A stretch of 64,000 bases of DNA from an uncultured Flavobacteriales bacterium (lineage in GTDB: Bacteria > Bacteroidota > Bacteroidia > Flavobacteriales_G > Salibacteraceae): assembly GCA_943788145.1 (NCBI GenBank), contig CALSPD010000001.1:54740-118739 (forward strand), read 5' to 3'. The number at the start of each line of letters is the position of its first letter. Within the stretch, counting starts at the first letter, position 1. The position numbers were made by a program, and so were the translations under genes. The notes under the pieces were generated by a model. The model was not told where the DNA came from, did no database searches, and worked only from the letters and a program-made list of their open reading frames with translations. Positions 7,579 to 18,141 of the stretch are shown here, piece after piece.

Positions 7579-9773
7579 TCGTTCGCTTACTAATAGCCTT
7601 CATTTTTTGCTTTGTTGCCTCAATGTTTGATGGTCGATCACAAGAAGTGCTTGAAGACTTGCGATACAATCAAGCGCTACAATCTCAGGCGACTGAGTCG
7701 AATGATGCTAGTAGAGAAGTAATTAGGAAGCCATTTATATACGCCATTGACACCATCGACCTACCATTTTTTGACGACTTCACCAAAAACCGGATTAAAA
7801 CATACAATGCCAATAAAGACGGCAATAACATCTCTTTGAAGGTAATTTTTGGGTTTACCGTAAATGGCGATCACCCGACCAAACTTTCTATAAAGCGGGA
7901 ACCAACTTTCTCTGTGCTTAAACCCATTTCAGGGCCTCCTCAATATGAGGAAAACCCAGTATTATACGTCACCTTTTATGATGCCGAAGGTGAGGAAATT
8001 GCCTATGATACCGGATGGACAAATATCATTACCGAATTTAATCAGAGCAGCGGTTTGGTCACCTACGATACGATTGAAGCCGAAACAACATTTGTGAACA
8101 CCTTCGACACGCTCTATGTCGTAGATGATGATAATTCACTTTGGATCACTCCAACAAACGAAGCACGAAGAGGAGGTGCATTTATTAACAACTCCTTTGC
8201 CATCAATCCTATTACTCAGGGTGTGGCAACCTTTGATGGAACCGATTCTAGAGGTTTCCCTTACGATATTACTTCAGAAACAGCCCAAGGGCCAGCCGAC
8301 ACGCTTGAATCAAAGCCAATCGCTTTAGATGCAGCAATGCAAAACATTTTTCTTTCATTCTTTTATCAAGCTGGCGGTCATGGGAATGAACCTGAAGAAG
8401 AAGACACTTTAGTCTTGGAGTTTTATGACGTAACGAATGACCTTTGGCGACATGTCTGGAGTAGATCAGGAGGACTGGATGAGCCAGATGAATGGAGTGA
8501 ACAAGTTTGGATAAGGGTGTTAGGACCAGACTACCAACAACCCGGATTTAAATTTAGATTTAGAAATTACGCAACTCTAAGTGCTAGCATGGATCATTGG
8601 AACATTGATTACGTGCGATTAGGTTCAGAGCGCGATAGCATTGCCGAAGACACCATAAGTGATGTGGCATTTGTTTCTTCCTTGTCGTCATTTACAGGCT
8701 TATATACCAGCGTTCCATACAAGCATTACCTAGAAAGCTTTGATTCTTTTCAAGAAGACACCGTTTTTGCATCGATCCGAAACCTAGGCTACAGCGATGT
8801 TAACGTATTAACGCTTGAGTTTAGGGTAACGGACCCAAGTAATAGCCTAGTTCAATCCTTTAGCACTTCTGACCCAAACTTAGCGGCAAGCTCAACTAAA
8901 AACTACGGTTTCTTGCAACCTGCTACTCAAATATTTCCAGACCTTGGAACTGAAATTGGCATTTTCGATATCAACACATGGTTTTCTATTTCAGGTGGAA
9001 ACGATCAATTTGAAAATGACACCGTTTATTCAAAGCAAGAATTTTACAATTACTATGCTTATGATGACGGGTCTGCCGAAAAGGCCTACGCCTTAACTGG
9101 AGCTGGATTGAAGCTTGCTTACGAGTATTATACGCACGTTGGCGATTCGCTTCAGGCAGTTTTAATCAATTTCCCAATGACTCTTAAGAATAATGCAGAA
9201 GATTTGGGCATTGAAATCATGATTTGGGAAGACACCAATTCTGCGCCAATTTATGAATCAACTTTTATTGAAACTCCTCGATATACAAGTTCAAATGAAT
9301 TTGCCAGATACGATTTAGAGTTTCCAGTTTATGTTGAAGGCAAGTATTATATCGGGTTTAGGCAGATAGAATCCGATAAAATTTATATCGGGTTTGATGT
9401 GAATACCGCCACGAATAATCGAATCCTTTACAACAGTGGAGAACGATGGTATCAGTCTTCCTTTAAGGGATCCCTGTTGATGCGCCCCGATTTTGGAGAG
9501 GATTTATCGCTTGACGTGGCTCCGGTTGATTCACCAGAATGGAGTGTCTCCATATATCCAAATCCAGCAAAAAGCCAGTTTTTTGTTTCGAGTAAAAATG
9601 AAAGCATAGACGTACAAATATTCTCCCTTTCAGGTTCATTGCTTGCGTCATTGCGAGTAGATTCAAACCAAAGCGTTTCAACGCAGGACTTGAGCGCAGG
9701 AGTTTACATTGTGAGACTAAGTGGTGTAAAATCCAAAGAGACTGTGGTTTCAAAGCTTATCATTGCACAATAA
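7575..9773 (+). CDS. Secreted T9SS type A sorting-domain protein
   Basis: 732 residues with a signal peptide (MIVRLLIAFIFCFVASMFDG), a large beta-rich ectodomain without recognisable catalytic motifs, and a type A T9SS C-terminal domain over the last 75 residues. That domain opens with SIYPNPAKSQFFV and ends GVYIVRLSG...VVSKLIIAQ. The middle contains a MAM or jelly-roll-like segment with FYQAGGHGNEPEEEDTL and a following WRHVWSRSGG stretch. The protein is expected to be exported by Sec, carried across the outer membrane by the T9SS and anchored or released there. Its ATG overlaps the PASTA stop (ATGA), and rluD follows after 13 bases, so the three are one transcript. Ligand unknown. Confidence 0.88.
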   Translation: MIVRLLIAFIFCFVASMFDGRSQEVLEDLRYNQALQSQATESNDASREVIRKPFIYAIDTIDLPFFDDFTKNRIKTYNANKDGNNISLKVIFGFTVNGDHPTKLSIKREPTFSVLKPISGPPQYEENPVLYVTFYDAEGEEIAYDTGWTNIITEFNQSSGLVTYDTIEAETTFVNTFDTLYVVDDDNSLWITPTNEARRGGAFINNSFAINPITQGVATFDGTDSRGFPYDITSETAQGPADTLESKPIALDAAMQNIFLSFFYQAGGHGNEPEEEDTLVLEFYDVTNDLWRHVWSRSGGLDEPDEWSEQVWIRVLGPDYQQPGFKFRFRNYATLSASMDHWNIDYVRLGSERDSIAEDTISDVAFVSSLSSFTGLYTSVPYKHYLESFDSFQEDTVFASIRNLGYSDVNVLTLEFRVTDPSNSLVQSFSTSDPNLAASSTKNYGFLQPATQIFPDLGTEIGIFDINTWFSISGGNDQFENDTVYSKQEFYNYYAYDDGSAEKAYALTGAGLKLAYEYYTHVGDSLQAVLINFPMTLKNNAEDLGIEIMIWEDTNSAPIYESTFIETPRYTSSNEFARYDLEFPVYVEGKYYIGFRQIESDKIYIGFDVNTATNNRILYNSGERWYQSSFKGSLLMRPDFGEDLSLDVAPVDSPEWSVSIYPNPAKSQFFVSSKNESIDVQIFSLSGSLLASLRVDSNQSVSTQDLSAGVYIVRLSGVKSKETVVSKLIIAQ

Positions 9774-9786
9774 GTCAAGTCTGATA

Positions 9787-10833
9787 ATGAACGAGATTGA
9801 GTCGTTTTCTGACGAAGATCAGGAGGAAATTTTTGAGCATTTTAACATTGTCGCTGATGTGGGTCAAACCGTTATCAGAATCGATAAGTTTTTGTTTGAT
9901 CGACTGCCGAATGCGTCAAGAAACAAAATAGCCATTGCAGCCCGAAATGGTAGCGTTCTTGTAAACGGACAAGCAGTTAAACCAAATTATAAGATCAAGC
10001 CTAAAGACGAGGTGTCAATTGTTTTTCCTCATCCAAAGCGCGAACTCGAACTGATTCCTGAAGATATTGCGCTCAATGTTGTTTTTGAAGATGATGATGT
10101 CATCATCATCAACAAACCCCCAGATTTTGTGGTTCATCCAGGTCATGGAAATTACTCCGGAACCTTAGTTAATGCCCTTATATTCCGCTTCAAGCATCTA
10201 CCAACGAATCAAAAAAGTGAATCTGCTTTCCCGGGTCTTGTTCATCGTATCGACAAGGATACAACGGGACTTTTGCTCATCGCAAAAACGGAGGATGCTC
10301 TTTCAAAACTTGCTGCTCACTTTTACCATCGAACCATTGACAGACATTATATCGCGATCGTTTGGGGTGATGTGGTCGAGGAAAAGGGCACGGTAACTGG
10401 TCACATCGGACGATCGCTAAGCGATCGAAAAGTTATGGCTGTTTATCCAAATGGCGATCAGGGAAAACATGCTGTGACGCATTATGAAGTCTTAGAGCGA
10501 CTGGGGTATGTGACATTAGTTCGGTGCAAACTTGATACAGGTCGAACGCATCAGATTCGAGCACATATGCGCCATATAGGTCATCCAATTTTTGGCGATC
10601 CAAAATATGGTGGAAATCGCATAGTGAAAGGAACAACCTTTACAAAATACAAGCAGTTTATCGATAATTGTTTCGCCATACTCCCAAGGCAAGCCCTTCA
10701 CGCTCAAACCCTTGGGTTTGAACATCCCCGCACAGGGAAATTCATGAAGTTTGAAAGTGAAACCCCTGACGACATGCAAGAAGTTTTGGAGAAATGGCGT
10801 AAATATGTGAAATCACCCACAACCCAAGATTAG
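9787..10833 (+). CDS. rluD: Large-subunit rRNA pseudouridine synthase, RluA/RluD family
   Basis: Isomerises specific uridines to pseudouridine in RNA; this subfamily with an S4 domain usually targets helix 69 of 23S rRNA. 348 residues: N-terminal S4 RNA-binding domain (about residues 25-90, containing RIDKFLFDRLPNASRNK and NGSVLVNG), then the RluA catalytic domain. The catalytic Asp is in GLVHRIDKDTTGL, with Ile replacing the more usual Leu. The RTHQIRAHMRHIGHP motif follows. The start chosen is ATG 9787; a TTG at 9763 overlapping the upstream stop is also in frame but adds only eight residues. Rhamnose-type exact site specificity cannot be set from sequence. It converges with the PorP/SprF gene, overlapping by four bases. 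Confidence 0.92.
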   Translation: MNEIESFSDEDQEEIFEHFNIVADVGQTVIRIDKFLFDRLPNASRNKIAIAARNGSVLVNGQAVKPNYKIKPKDEVSIVFPHPKRELELIPEDIALNVVFEDDDVIIINKPPDFVVHPGHGNYSGTLVNALIFRFKHLPTNQKSESAFPGLVHRIDKDTTGLLLIAKTEDALSKLAAHFYHRTIDRHYIAIVWGDVVEEKGTVTGHIGRSLSDRKVMAVYPNGDQGKHAVTHYEVLERLGYVTLVRCKLDTGRTHQIRAHMRHIGHPIFGDPKYGGNRIVKGTTFTKYKQFIDNCFAILPRQALHAQTLGFEHPRTGKFMKFESETPDDMQEVLEKWRKYVKSPTTQD

Positions 10834-11837
10834 AATTTCGCACAAGGAATCAGATACTTGCTTCTCCTTCGCTTTTTCTTTTTCTTCTCACTTGCTATTT
10901 CCCAAATCAAGGAAACCTCATGTGCCCCACCAGAGTTTGTGATTAATTTCGAGATTGTTAAGTCGTAAGAATAACCAACGGCAATGTCGTTATACTCAAA
11001 TCCGAATAAGACCGTAATAGCGTCATGATTTGGTTGGTTATAGGTGTTTCGCTTAATACCCGGCAATCCTCTATAGTACATTCCAGCAGTGATCACCTTA
11101 TATCGGTAATATGCTCCAATGTCAAATTGATCCCATTTGCCTTGTGCCTTATAATGACCAACAACGGTTACACTTGAAATTTGCTTCTTTTTGACATTTT
11201 GACTAATCACATAATTGTAGCCCCCATGCATAGAGAAACGCATTGGCAATCTGGCTTCATCGCCAATTAAAGACTGATTAGGACGATTGACATGGTGAAA
11301 TGCCATTCCTGCCCACCAATTACGCATATAAGCGATATAGCCTGCACCAAGATCAGGATATCGAATCGGTTCTGTACTGAATGCTTGATTTGACGTTGAG
11401 ACTGGGTTATTATAAATAATCTGGTCTCCAAACACTAAGTCGGTTTGGTTTATATCACGAAAGGTGTACGAAAAATAGACACCCGGTTTGATCGCCAGTG
11501 TGCGGTTGACTCGAACGGTGTATGAATAATGCAAGGCAACATTGGAATACCTAAGGGCGGCACTCCCCGCTCTATCCTGTTGAAAGGCCAAGGCAAAACC
11601 ACTATTCAATTCATCCACGTTATAATCTACAGAAGCCGCGTAGGACAAGAATTTACCCGGCATCGCTGGCCATTGATTTCTATAATTTAAAACTGCACGC
11701 GCCTGCGTAGTGTTTCCTGCAAATCCAGGATTCAAATATGTTGGAGCAGAATAGAATTGAGAGAATTGAGGATCCTGAGCAAGGGTCAATTGGCTCGAAA
11801 AAAGCAAGAACAGCAATATGTAAAAATGAATTCTCAT
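10830..11837 (-). CDS. PorP/SprF family type IX secretion outer-membrane protein
   Basis: 335-residue outer-membrane beta-barrel with a signal peptide (MRIHFYILLFLLFSSQLTLAQ) and the family opening DPQFSQFYSAPTYLNPGFAG. Internal repeats of aromatic beta-strands and the motif RYPDLGAGYI are typical. PorP/SprF proteins act with T9SS type B C-terminal domains; SprF is needed for SprB export in Flavobacterium. Here it closes an operon: the giant PKD adhesin with a type B domain, the PD40 protein, then this gene. Its ATG overlaps the reconstructed PD40 stop (ATGA at 11834-11837). It ends in a basic tail (KKKKKRRRSKY) that is unusual for a barrel C-terminus. Confidence 0.93.
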   Translation of the reverse strand: MRIHFYILLFLLFSSQLTLAQDPQFSQFYSAPTYLNPGFAGNTTQARAVLNYRNQWPAMPGKFLSYAASVDYNVDELNSGFALAFQQDRAGSAALRYSNVALHYSYTVRVNRTLAIKPGVYFSYTFRDINQTDLVFGDQIIYNNPVSTSNQAFSTEPIRYPDLGAGYIAYMRNWWAGMAFHHVNRPNQSLIGDEARLPMRFSMHGGYNYVISQNVKKKQISSVTVVGHYKAQGKWDQFDIGAYYRYKVITAGMYYRGLPGIKRNTYNQPNHDAITVLFGFEYNDIAVGYSYDLTISKLITNSGGAHEVSLIWEIASEKKKKKRRRSKYLIPCAKF

Positions 11838-13379
11838 TCTTCCTTAACGCTTAAATCAATTGTTAATGGAATCTCAAAAACGCCATTCTTTTCGATGTAG
11901 TTTAATGGAAAAGTGCGAGTTGCTGATTCAGTTCGCACCTCGAGCACACCACTTTCATTTGGAAGTAAAACGACTATGAAATCACCCCCTTTCATTCACA
12001 TTATAAATTCCCTTTGTTTCACTAAAATCTTCACTGAACAAGGCGACTTCCGGATAATCCTCTGCTGAATAATCAGCGATATGGCCTAAATAGACATTCG
12101 CTTTTATATTAAAGCCGGGCATATTTGATGTGCAGATATCAAAATCACCTAAGTTGTTTTGTTTTGGACGAATAAAATAGGCTTGACCCGATTTCCAAGA
12201 AACTGCAATGTGAAGGTCGTCAGCTGTGGTATTAAGCGGATTGCCAACGCCCATTGGTTCGGACCAAGTAGTGTCATTGATTGATGTTGTTTTAAAAACA
12301 TCATAGCCTCCCATGCTTTTCAAGTTATCACTTGAATAGTAGAGCGTTTTATCATCTGGAAGTAAAAAGGGAGCTATTTCATTGTATTCCGAATTGATTC
12401 CAGATCCAAGGTTTTGAGGTTCACTCAAATCGCCATTACCAAATCGGATCACACGATAAAGGTCAAACCCACCAAAACCTCCCGGTCGATCACTCGAAAC
12501 ATAAATAACGTTTCCTTGGGTATTCAATGCCGCTGAATTTTCCACATACTTCGAGTTAATTGGCGTTCCCAATTTTTTATCTAATCTCCATTCATTTCCT
12601 TTCTGGATAGCTGTCCATAAATCGCTTGACTCCAAGTCTCTAGTGGTTTTAAAGACAATCATTTCTTGTCCATTTGGTCGTAGTGCCACCGTTGCTTCAT
12701 TCAGCAATTGATTGATGTTACCAGGGAGCGGTTCTGCATTTGTCCAGCCATTTTCGGTTTTTCGAACTTGATAGATATTCTCATCATATTCATCATTGAA
12801 ATCCATAACGGCCTTAGTGTCAATCGGTCGCCTTGAAGTAAAATACAAGGTGGAATCATCCATTGATATGAGCGGTGTATGCTCGGAGTAATCCGAATTA
12901 ACCTTATGATCTAGCGATTGTACTAATACACCGTTTGCCACTTTCCAAAGCCTTTTGAGCATTAACGCAATGTGCCTTCAGCTGAGCTATTCGCTTACTT
13001 GACTGCTCATCAACGGATGCGAGCTCCAAATACTTCAGACAGCGCATTAATATTCCCTTGCTCAAGTAAGAGCGCAGCATAGGGCAAATGAGGCCTCCGA
13101 ATAATTACTCGTAGCAGCTTTATGCAAGTAAGCATTAGCTTCAGCTTTATATCGAGGTAGGTTTATTCCTGATGCTCCAAGTAAATAGTTGATTTTCGAA
13201 TCATTAACATGGATATGTGCCAACGGCATTAAAAGACTCCATGTCATTTGATAGTCACTCCGATCAAAATATGCTTCAGCCTCTTCGATAACCTCAGCTT
13301 CAGCTGTCGAAAATTGGCCGTAAACTTCTTGCGAAACAAGAGCCATCAAGCATAAGATATATTTCCAAATTTTCCTCAT
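11834..13379 (-). pseudogene. TPR/PD40 (WD40-like) outer-membrane-associated protein, four +1 frameshifts
   Basis: The gene should encode about 513 residues: signal peptide (MRKIWKYILCLMALVSQEVYG), a TPR-like helical region (YLLGASGINLPRYKAEANAYL...), a PD40/WD40-like beta-propeller (repeats such as LYFTSRRP, VIYVSSDRPGGFGGFDLYR, LYYSSDNLKSMGGYDVF) and a C-terminal beta domain. Four single extra bases break it: in GGG 13082-13084 (C run on the coding strand), at 13036-13042, in CC 12931-12932 and in CCCCC 11985-11989. Removing one base at each gives an open frame ending at TGA 11834-11836. As it stands the longest pieces are 13062-13379 and 11982-12962. No OmpA domain is seen. It is coupled by ATGA overlaps to both the adhesin and the PorP/SprF gene. 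Probably the periplasmic partner of the adhesin system. Confidence 0.85.
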
Positions 13380-16300
13380 TTAATCAAGGTTACATCGCCT
13401 ACTCTAGAAAACTTTTGACCGTTAACATATTCCCCTTTCAACTTCCATACATATGCATCTTGGGGAGCAGGTTTACCTCGATAATAACCGTCCCAACCTT
13501 GATTAATGTTGTTCGTTTCAAACAGCAGTTCACCCCAACGATTATAAATACTTAGAATGTATCCGTCTGATGATACTCCGGTTAAAACGGGGAAGAACAC
13601 AGAGTTACTCGTAGAAAACGGATCAAACATGCCGCCATTCGAGCCCGTTGTACTTGGGGTAAATGCGTTGGGAACTTCGATTTCGCCAACTTCAATGGCT
13701 AAGATGGGCACCTCATTTTGAAAAGTATCGGCACAGCCAAATTCCGTAAACGCTATTAGAGTTGGAAAGTATTGCCCTCCACGTAAATATGTCTTTTGCG
13801 GATTTGATTCTGTACTAAACGTACTATCGCCAAAATCCCACTCATAGCGATCTGCAAATTGTGAGTAATTGATAAAAACCACAGGGTTTGGGATAGAAAC
13901 TTGATCTGGCGAATAAATGAAATTGGCTATGGGTTGACTGCGCACAATCACGGCCTTTGAGATTTCTTTCACATCTGATTCACCTCCAGGTCCGATCACG
14001 GTTAGTTTGATGGAGAAAGTTCCCGGAAATTGATAGGTATAGATTGGATGTTCCGAGCTACTCGTTGCTCCATCCCCAAATTCCCAGAAAAAACTAACCC
14101 CGTATAACGATAGATTTTCCACCTCTATGGTGACCGGAGCACAATCGTCAACTGCAATTTCAAAATCGGCAATCGGCAGCGGTGGCTCAATGATAACCAT
14201 CCGAGAAGTTGTGTCCGAACAATGATCTGACTCAGCCGTTAAAACAATACGATACTTTCCCCAAGTGGAATAATTGTGAGAAACTGGAGTTTGCGTGACT
14301 GCCGTTTGTCCGTCCCCAAATTCCCACGTATAGACCCAAGGACCTGCTGTTGTCAAATTCGTAATGGTAGCGTTTGTGTCAGGATACCGTTGCGAAACCG
14401 GGTTCACCGTAAATACAGGATTTGGAGTTGGATGAACCAAAATATCGAAACTATCCGCATGATCGCATCCATATGGTGATGTAGTGGTTAACGTCACAGT
14501 ATAGGTTTCGTCAACAATACCATTTGCCAAGAAGGTATGGCTGGGGTCGTCTAAAAAACTAATGTTACCATCGCCAAAGTCCCATTCAAATAAATTGCCT
14601 CCTGATGATAAATTGGTGAAATCAACATCAAAGGGACTACAGCCCTCATCAAAAGCGATAAACTCAGCCACTACCCTCGGAAACACGCTCATTTCCTTCA
14701 CGATGCTGTCCCGACAACCGTAATTGTTTTCTACGACCAAATACACATTAAAAATTCGAGGATTAGATCCGGAATTTTGAAAAGCCGTGTCTATGGTTGT
14801 AGTGTTTATTTCTGCAGGAATACCGTTGTTGGAAAACCTCCAAATGTTGTGCACATTCTGAGTACTGAGGTTTTCAAATGACACCAATTCATCATGGCAA
14901 GCTGGTGAAGCATCGATATCAAAGTTTGCTAATGGTTTGGGGTTAATGGTCACCGCAATTATGGTGTCATCTATACAACCCTCAATTGACTCTACCGTAA
15001 GCTCGACATTCCGAATAATCGTTGTGGAACTTGTATTCGTAAAACCGTGAGTAGGATGCTGTATAGAAGAAACGAATCCATCGTCAAAATCCCAATCCCA
15101 AAGAGCTGGGTTTAAAGAATTATCCGTGAAAGCAGCATTAAACGGATGGCAACCAACATCATTCACAGAAAAGGAAGCTTGAATCTTACGATAAACAAAA
15201 ACGTCAACGGTAGCCGTATCTGCGCATCCTTGGTCCGTAACAGCAATTACGGTAGGTTGCAAAAATAGGGTGTCATTTGAGCTATTCGTAAAAACATGAG
15301 TCTCTGCCGCATTGTTAGATTGAAACTGTGTTCCATCATCGAAATTCCAATGATATGCAGACCCACCTGTTGATCCATTGGTAAATGAAACCGAAAGCGG
15401 CTGACAGCCTGAAGATAACGCTGGAGTCAAGGACGCATTTGGCTTAGGAAAAACCGTTACAATTCCAATAGCGGTATCCACACAACCAAAAGGTGAGGTT
15501 GCGATTAACGTAACCGTAAATTCTTGATTGTTCGTGGTATTGTTTACAAAAACATGCGAAGGATTTGGACCGGTGGAAGTGGTATTGTCGCCAAAATCCC
15601 AGTTATACAAAACGGCTCCAATTGCCACAGGAAATTGAACGCTTAAAGGACTACAGCCTGAATCCGGCACAATGCTAAATCCAAATAATGGTTCGGGATA
15701 GACCGTTATAGTTTGAAACGCGCTATCTACACAGCCATTTGACGCAGTTATGGATAAGGTTATCGTATAATTTGAAATGAACGAGGTTTGATTGTTAAAC
15801 ACATGAGTAGGATCCGAAACGGTACTTCCAAACCCATCGTCAAAATCCCAATCCCAAGATACGGCTCCAGTAGATAAGTCTTCAAAATTCACCACCAAAG
15901 GTGCACAGTCGAGCACGGCATCGGAAGTGAAATCTGCAATTGGATTCCCTTTAACAATAATGGTGTCTGTAATGCTATCCTCACAACCAAATGCTGAATA
16001 CACAACCAATTGCACAACGAAGAAAGTGTCTGCTTGACCTGCATTTGTATAGGTATAAGCTGGGCTCATTAAATTACTTGTGTTACCATCGCCAAAATCC
16101 CAGTAATAAGTTGATCCAAAGATCGATTGATTCGTAAATGTTACTGTCAGCGGAGAACAACCAATTGAGTCTGATTCTTGAAAGATGGCCGTTGGCCGGG
16201 GTTCAACTGTTAGCGTGTCATATGCCGTATCGCTGCAAAAGCTTGTTGAAGCGACCATCCAAATCGAATATGTCCCCGAATCTTGATATGTAAACGTGGG

Positions 16301-17890
16301 ATTCTGGTTAGTTGAGGTATTATTTGATGTGTCGCCAAAACTCCATTGCCAGCTATTGATTGGACCTCCGTAACCAACCGTAGAACTATCTAGAAAAGAT
16401 GCCAGTGCATCTTCGCAGACATTGAATACTCCAAAGTTCGCGTCTGGGGTATCGTATACTTCAACACTAGCTGTAGTTGAATCAATGCAACCGTTGTTGC
16501 TTTCAACAGTCAAAGTAACAATGTGCTGCCCTGTGGTAACGAAGCTGACTGGCGGAGGATTCGACAGCGTACTCGTGTCACCATTTCCAAATTGCCAGAA
16601 ATATATCGTTCCACCGCTACTCGTATTGATAAAAACAACATTCACGGAATCGCAGCCCCCGCTTGGACTAATTGTGGCACTTGCGGTTGGACTGGGTAAA
16701 ATCTCAATATTCATGGAGGTGGTGTCGGTACATGACGGAGAGCCTCCTCCAACATTAGCGACAACTATCACTGTGTAATTTCCTGATGCCGTATAAGTAT
16801 GATTAGATGTCGCTCCAAAACCTTGAAAACCACCACCGTCTCCATAGTCGATAAAATGTGCATTTGCTCCTGTGCTCAATCGGACAAAGCCAACTGGATC
16901 GCCAGCGCAGCTTGAGTCGGTGCTCATCGAAAAATCTGCTATTGGTGCGTCCGTGATTTGTATAGTAATAAATGCCGTATCGGCTCCACACATATTGCTA
17001 TCTGCCATCATAATGGTATATGTACCAATACCAGGAAAAGCAATATTATAACCAGGCTTAGCTGGTGGATCAAACGGAGCCCAGTCTATGATCGAATCGA
17101 TGCCTTGTCCCCAATAATCTCCGAAATTCCAGTATTCAAACCGTTGAGCAGTATTTCCTTGAGGCACGCAATTCTTTGCCGTTGAATTCGTAAAGTGTAC
17201 CACAGTATCTGGATAACAAAGCAGTGTGTAATCTGCAGTTATTGCAGCATCGTCTAGATCGAAGATTTGAATCGGATTAAAAGAAGCTACGGTAGGATTT
17301 CCAAAACTGCAATAGTTTTGGGCTGATAAGGTCACCGTAGTCACACAGTTCACTGTTCCCTCCTCGTAAGTGTGGCTTATAGTTTGTCCAGCATTTGAGT
17401 CACCATACGTCACCGTAGGTGATCCATCCCCAAAATTCCAGACGAAAGTCGTATTGGTAGAAACATCAGTACTGCTATTTGTGAAAACTCAATCATCTGG
17501 AGCACAAGTTTGCGTTACTCCTCCAAATGGAATTTGAATCGAAGCATTCACGGGCTCTTCCATTACTACAAGACCTGTAATGACACATCCTCCTGCGCCA
17601 CTTTCTGTAATAGTTACCGTATAATTTGCGATGTTGGCAGCATATGTATGAGATATATATGCAGGTGAAATAAGTGAAGCAACAGTTGTGTTGGCTGTTC
17701 CATCGCCCCAATTAATAGTTAATCCCCCAAAATCATTTGGCGACTGTATGTAGAGGGTATATGACCCTCCGCTGCAACTCACCCATACTGGATTGGTTGA
17801 TGCATTACCCTGACCATTATAAACTTGGCATTGAGCAAAGACTCCCCAAGGCAAAAAACACAAGAAAAGAAATAATAGGATTCGATTCAT
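13376..17890 (-). CDS. Giant PKD-repeat adhesin with T9SS type B (gliding-associated) C-terminus, interrupted by in-frame TGA
   Basis: About 1504 residues if read through. ATG at 17888-17890 starts a signal peptide (MNRILLFLFLCFLPWGVFAQ). Some 16 PKD-like Ig repeats follow, recognised by WxFGDG-type turns (YWDFGDGNTS, WDWDFDDGF, NWDFGDNTT, EWDFGDGN, FWEFGDGAT) and by repeat openings of the form C-x-P-x-x-V-x-F-T-N. The last 100 residues are a type B CHU_C/gliding motility C-terminal domain (EVPNAFTP, ILSIYNRWGELLFE, NQGWDGYYRG, YVWKLKG). TGA at 17489-17491 stops the frame after CAPDD. The same frame resumes and can restart at 17413, but that would lack a signal peptide. Cell-surface adhesin or gliding protein by family; ligand unknown. 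First gene of the operon with the PD40 and PorP/SprF genes. Confidence 0.88.
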
Positions 17891-18141
17891 CAAAGAGACA
17901 ACTTGCCTCGACAAAGTTAGCTGAGTAAAAGAGGAAAATTTGTCTAATTGTTGCATTCCACCAAGATTAACGAAGGTTTAGTCTCGTATTTTGATGTTAG
18001 CGGATATCAATTGAAGTTGTTCCTTGAGGGGCTCAGAACAACAATAAGACAGCTTTTGATTGGATATAGTTGTCCAGCTCGAAGACTCAGATATGATTTG
18101 GACTTTAATTTATACTACTTTAGCCTAAACTACTGTGATCT

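Noticed and set aside
13376..17413. DNA tandem repeats in the giant adhesin
   Set aside because: Repetition is at protein-fold level only (PKD domains); the nucleotide sequence of the repeats is well diverged.
17489..17491. UGA recoded as a sense codon
   Set aside because: TGA is used as a normal terminator for many intact genes in the window, including ppk1 and the reconstructed PD40 gene, so general recoding is excluded.
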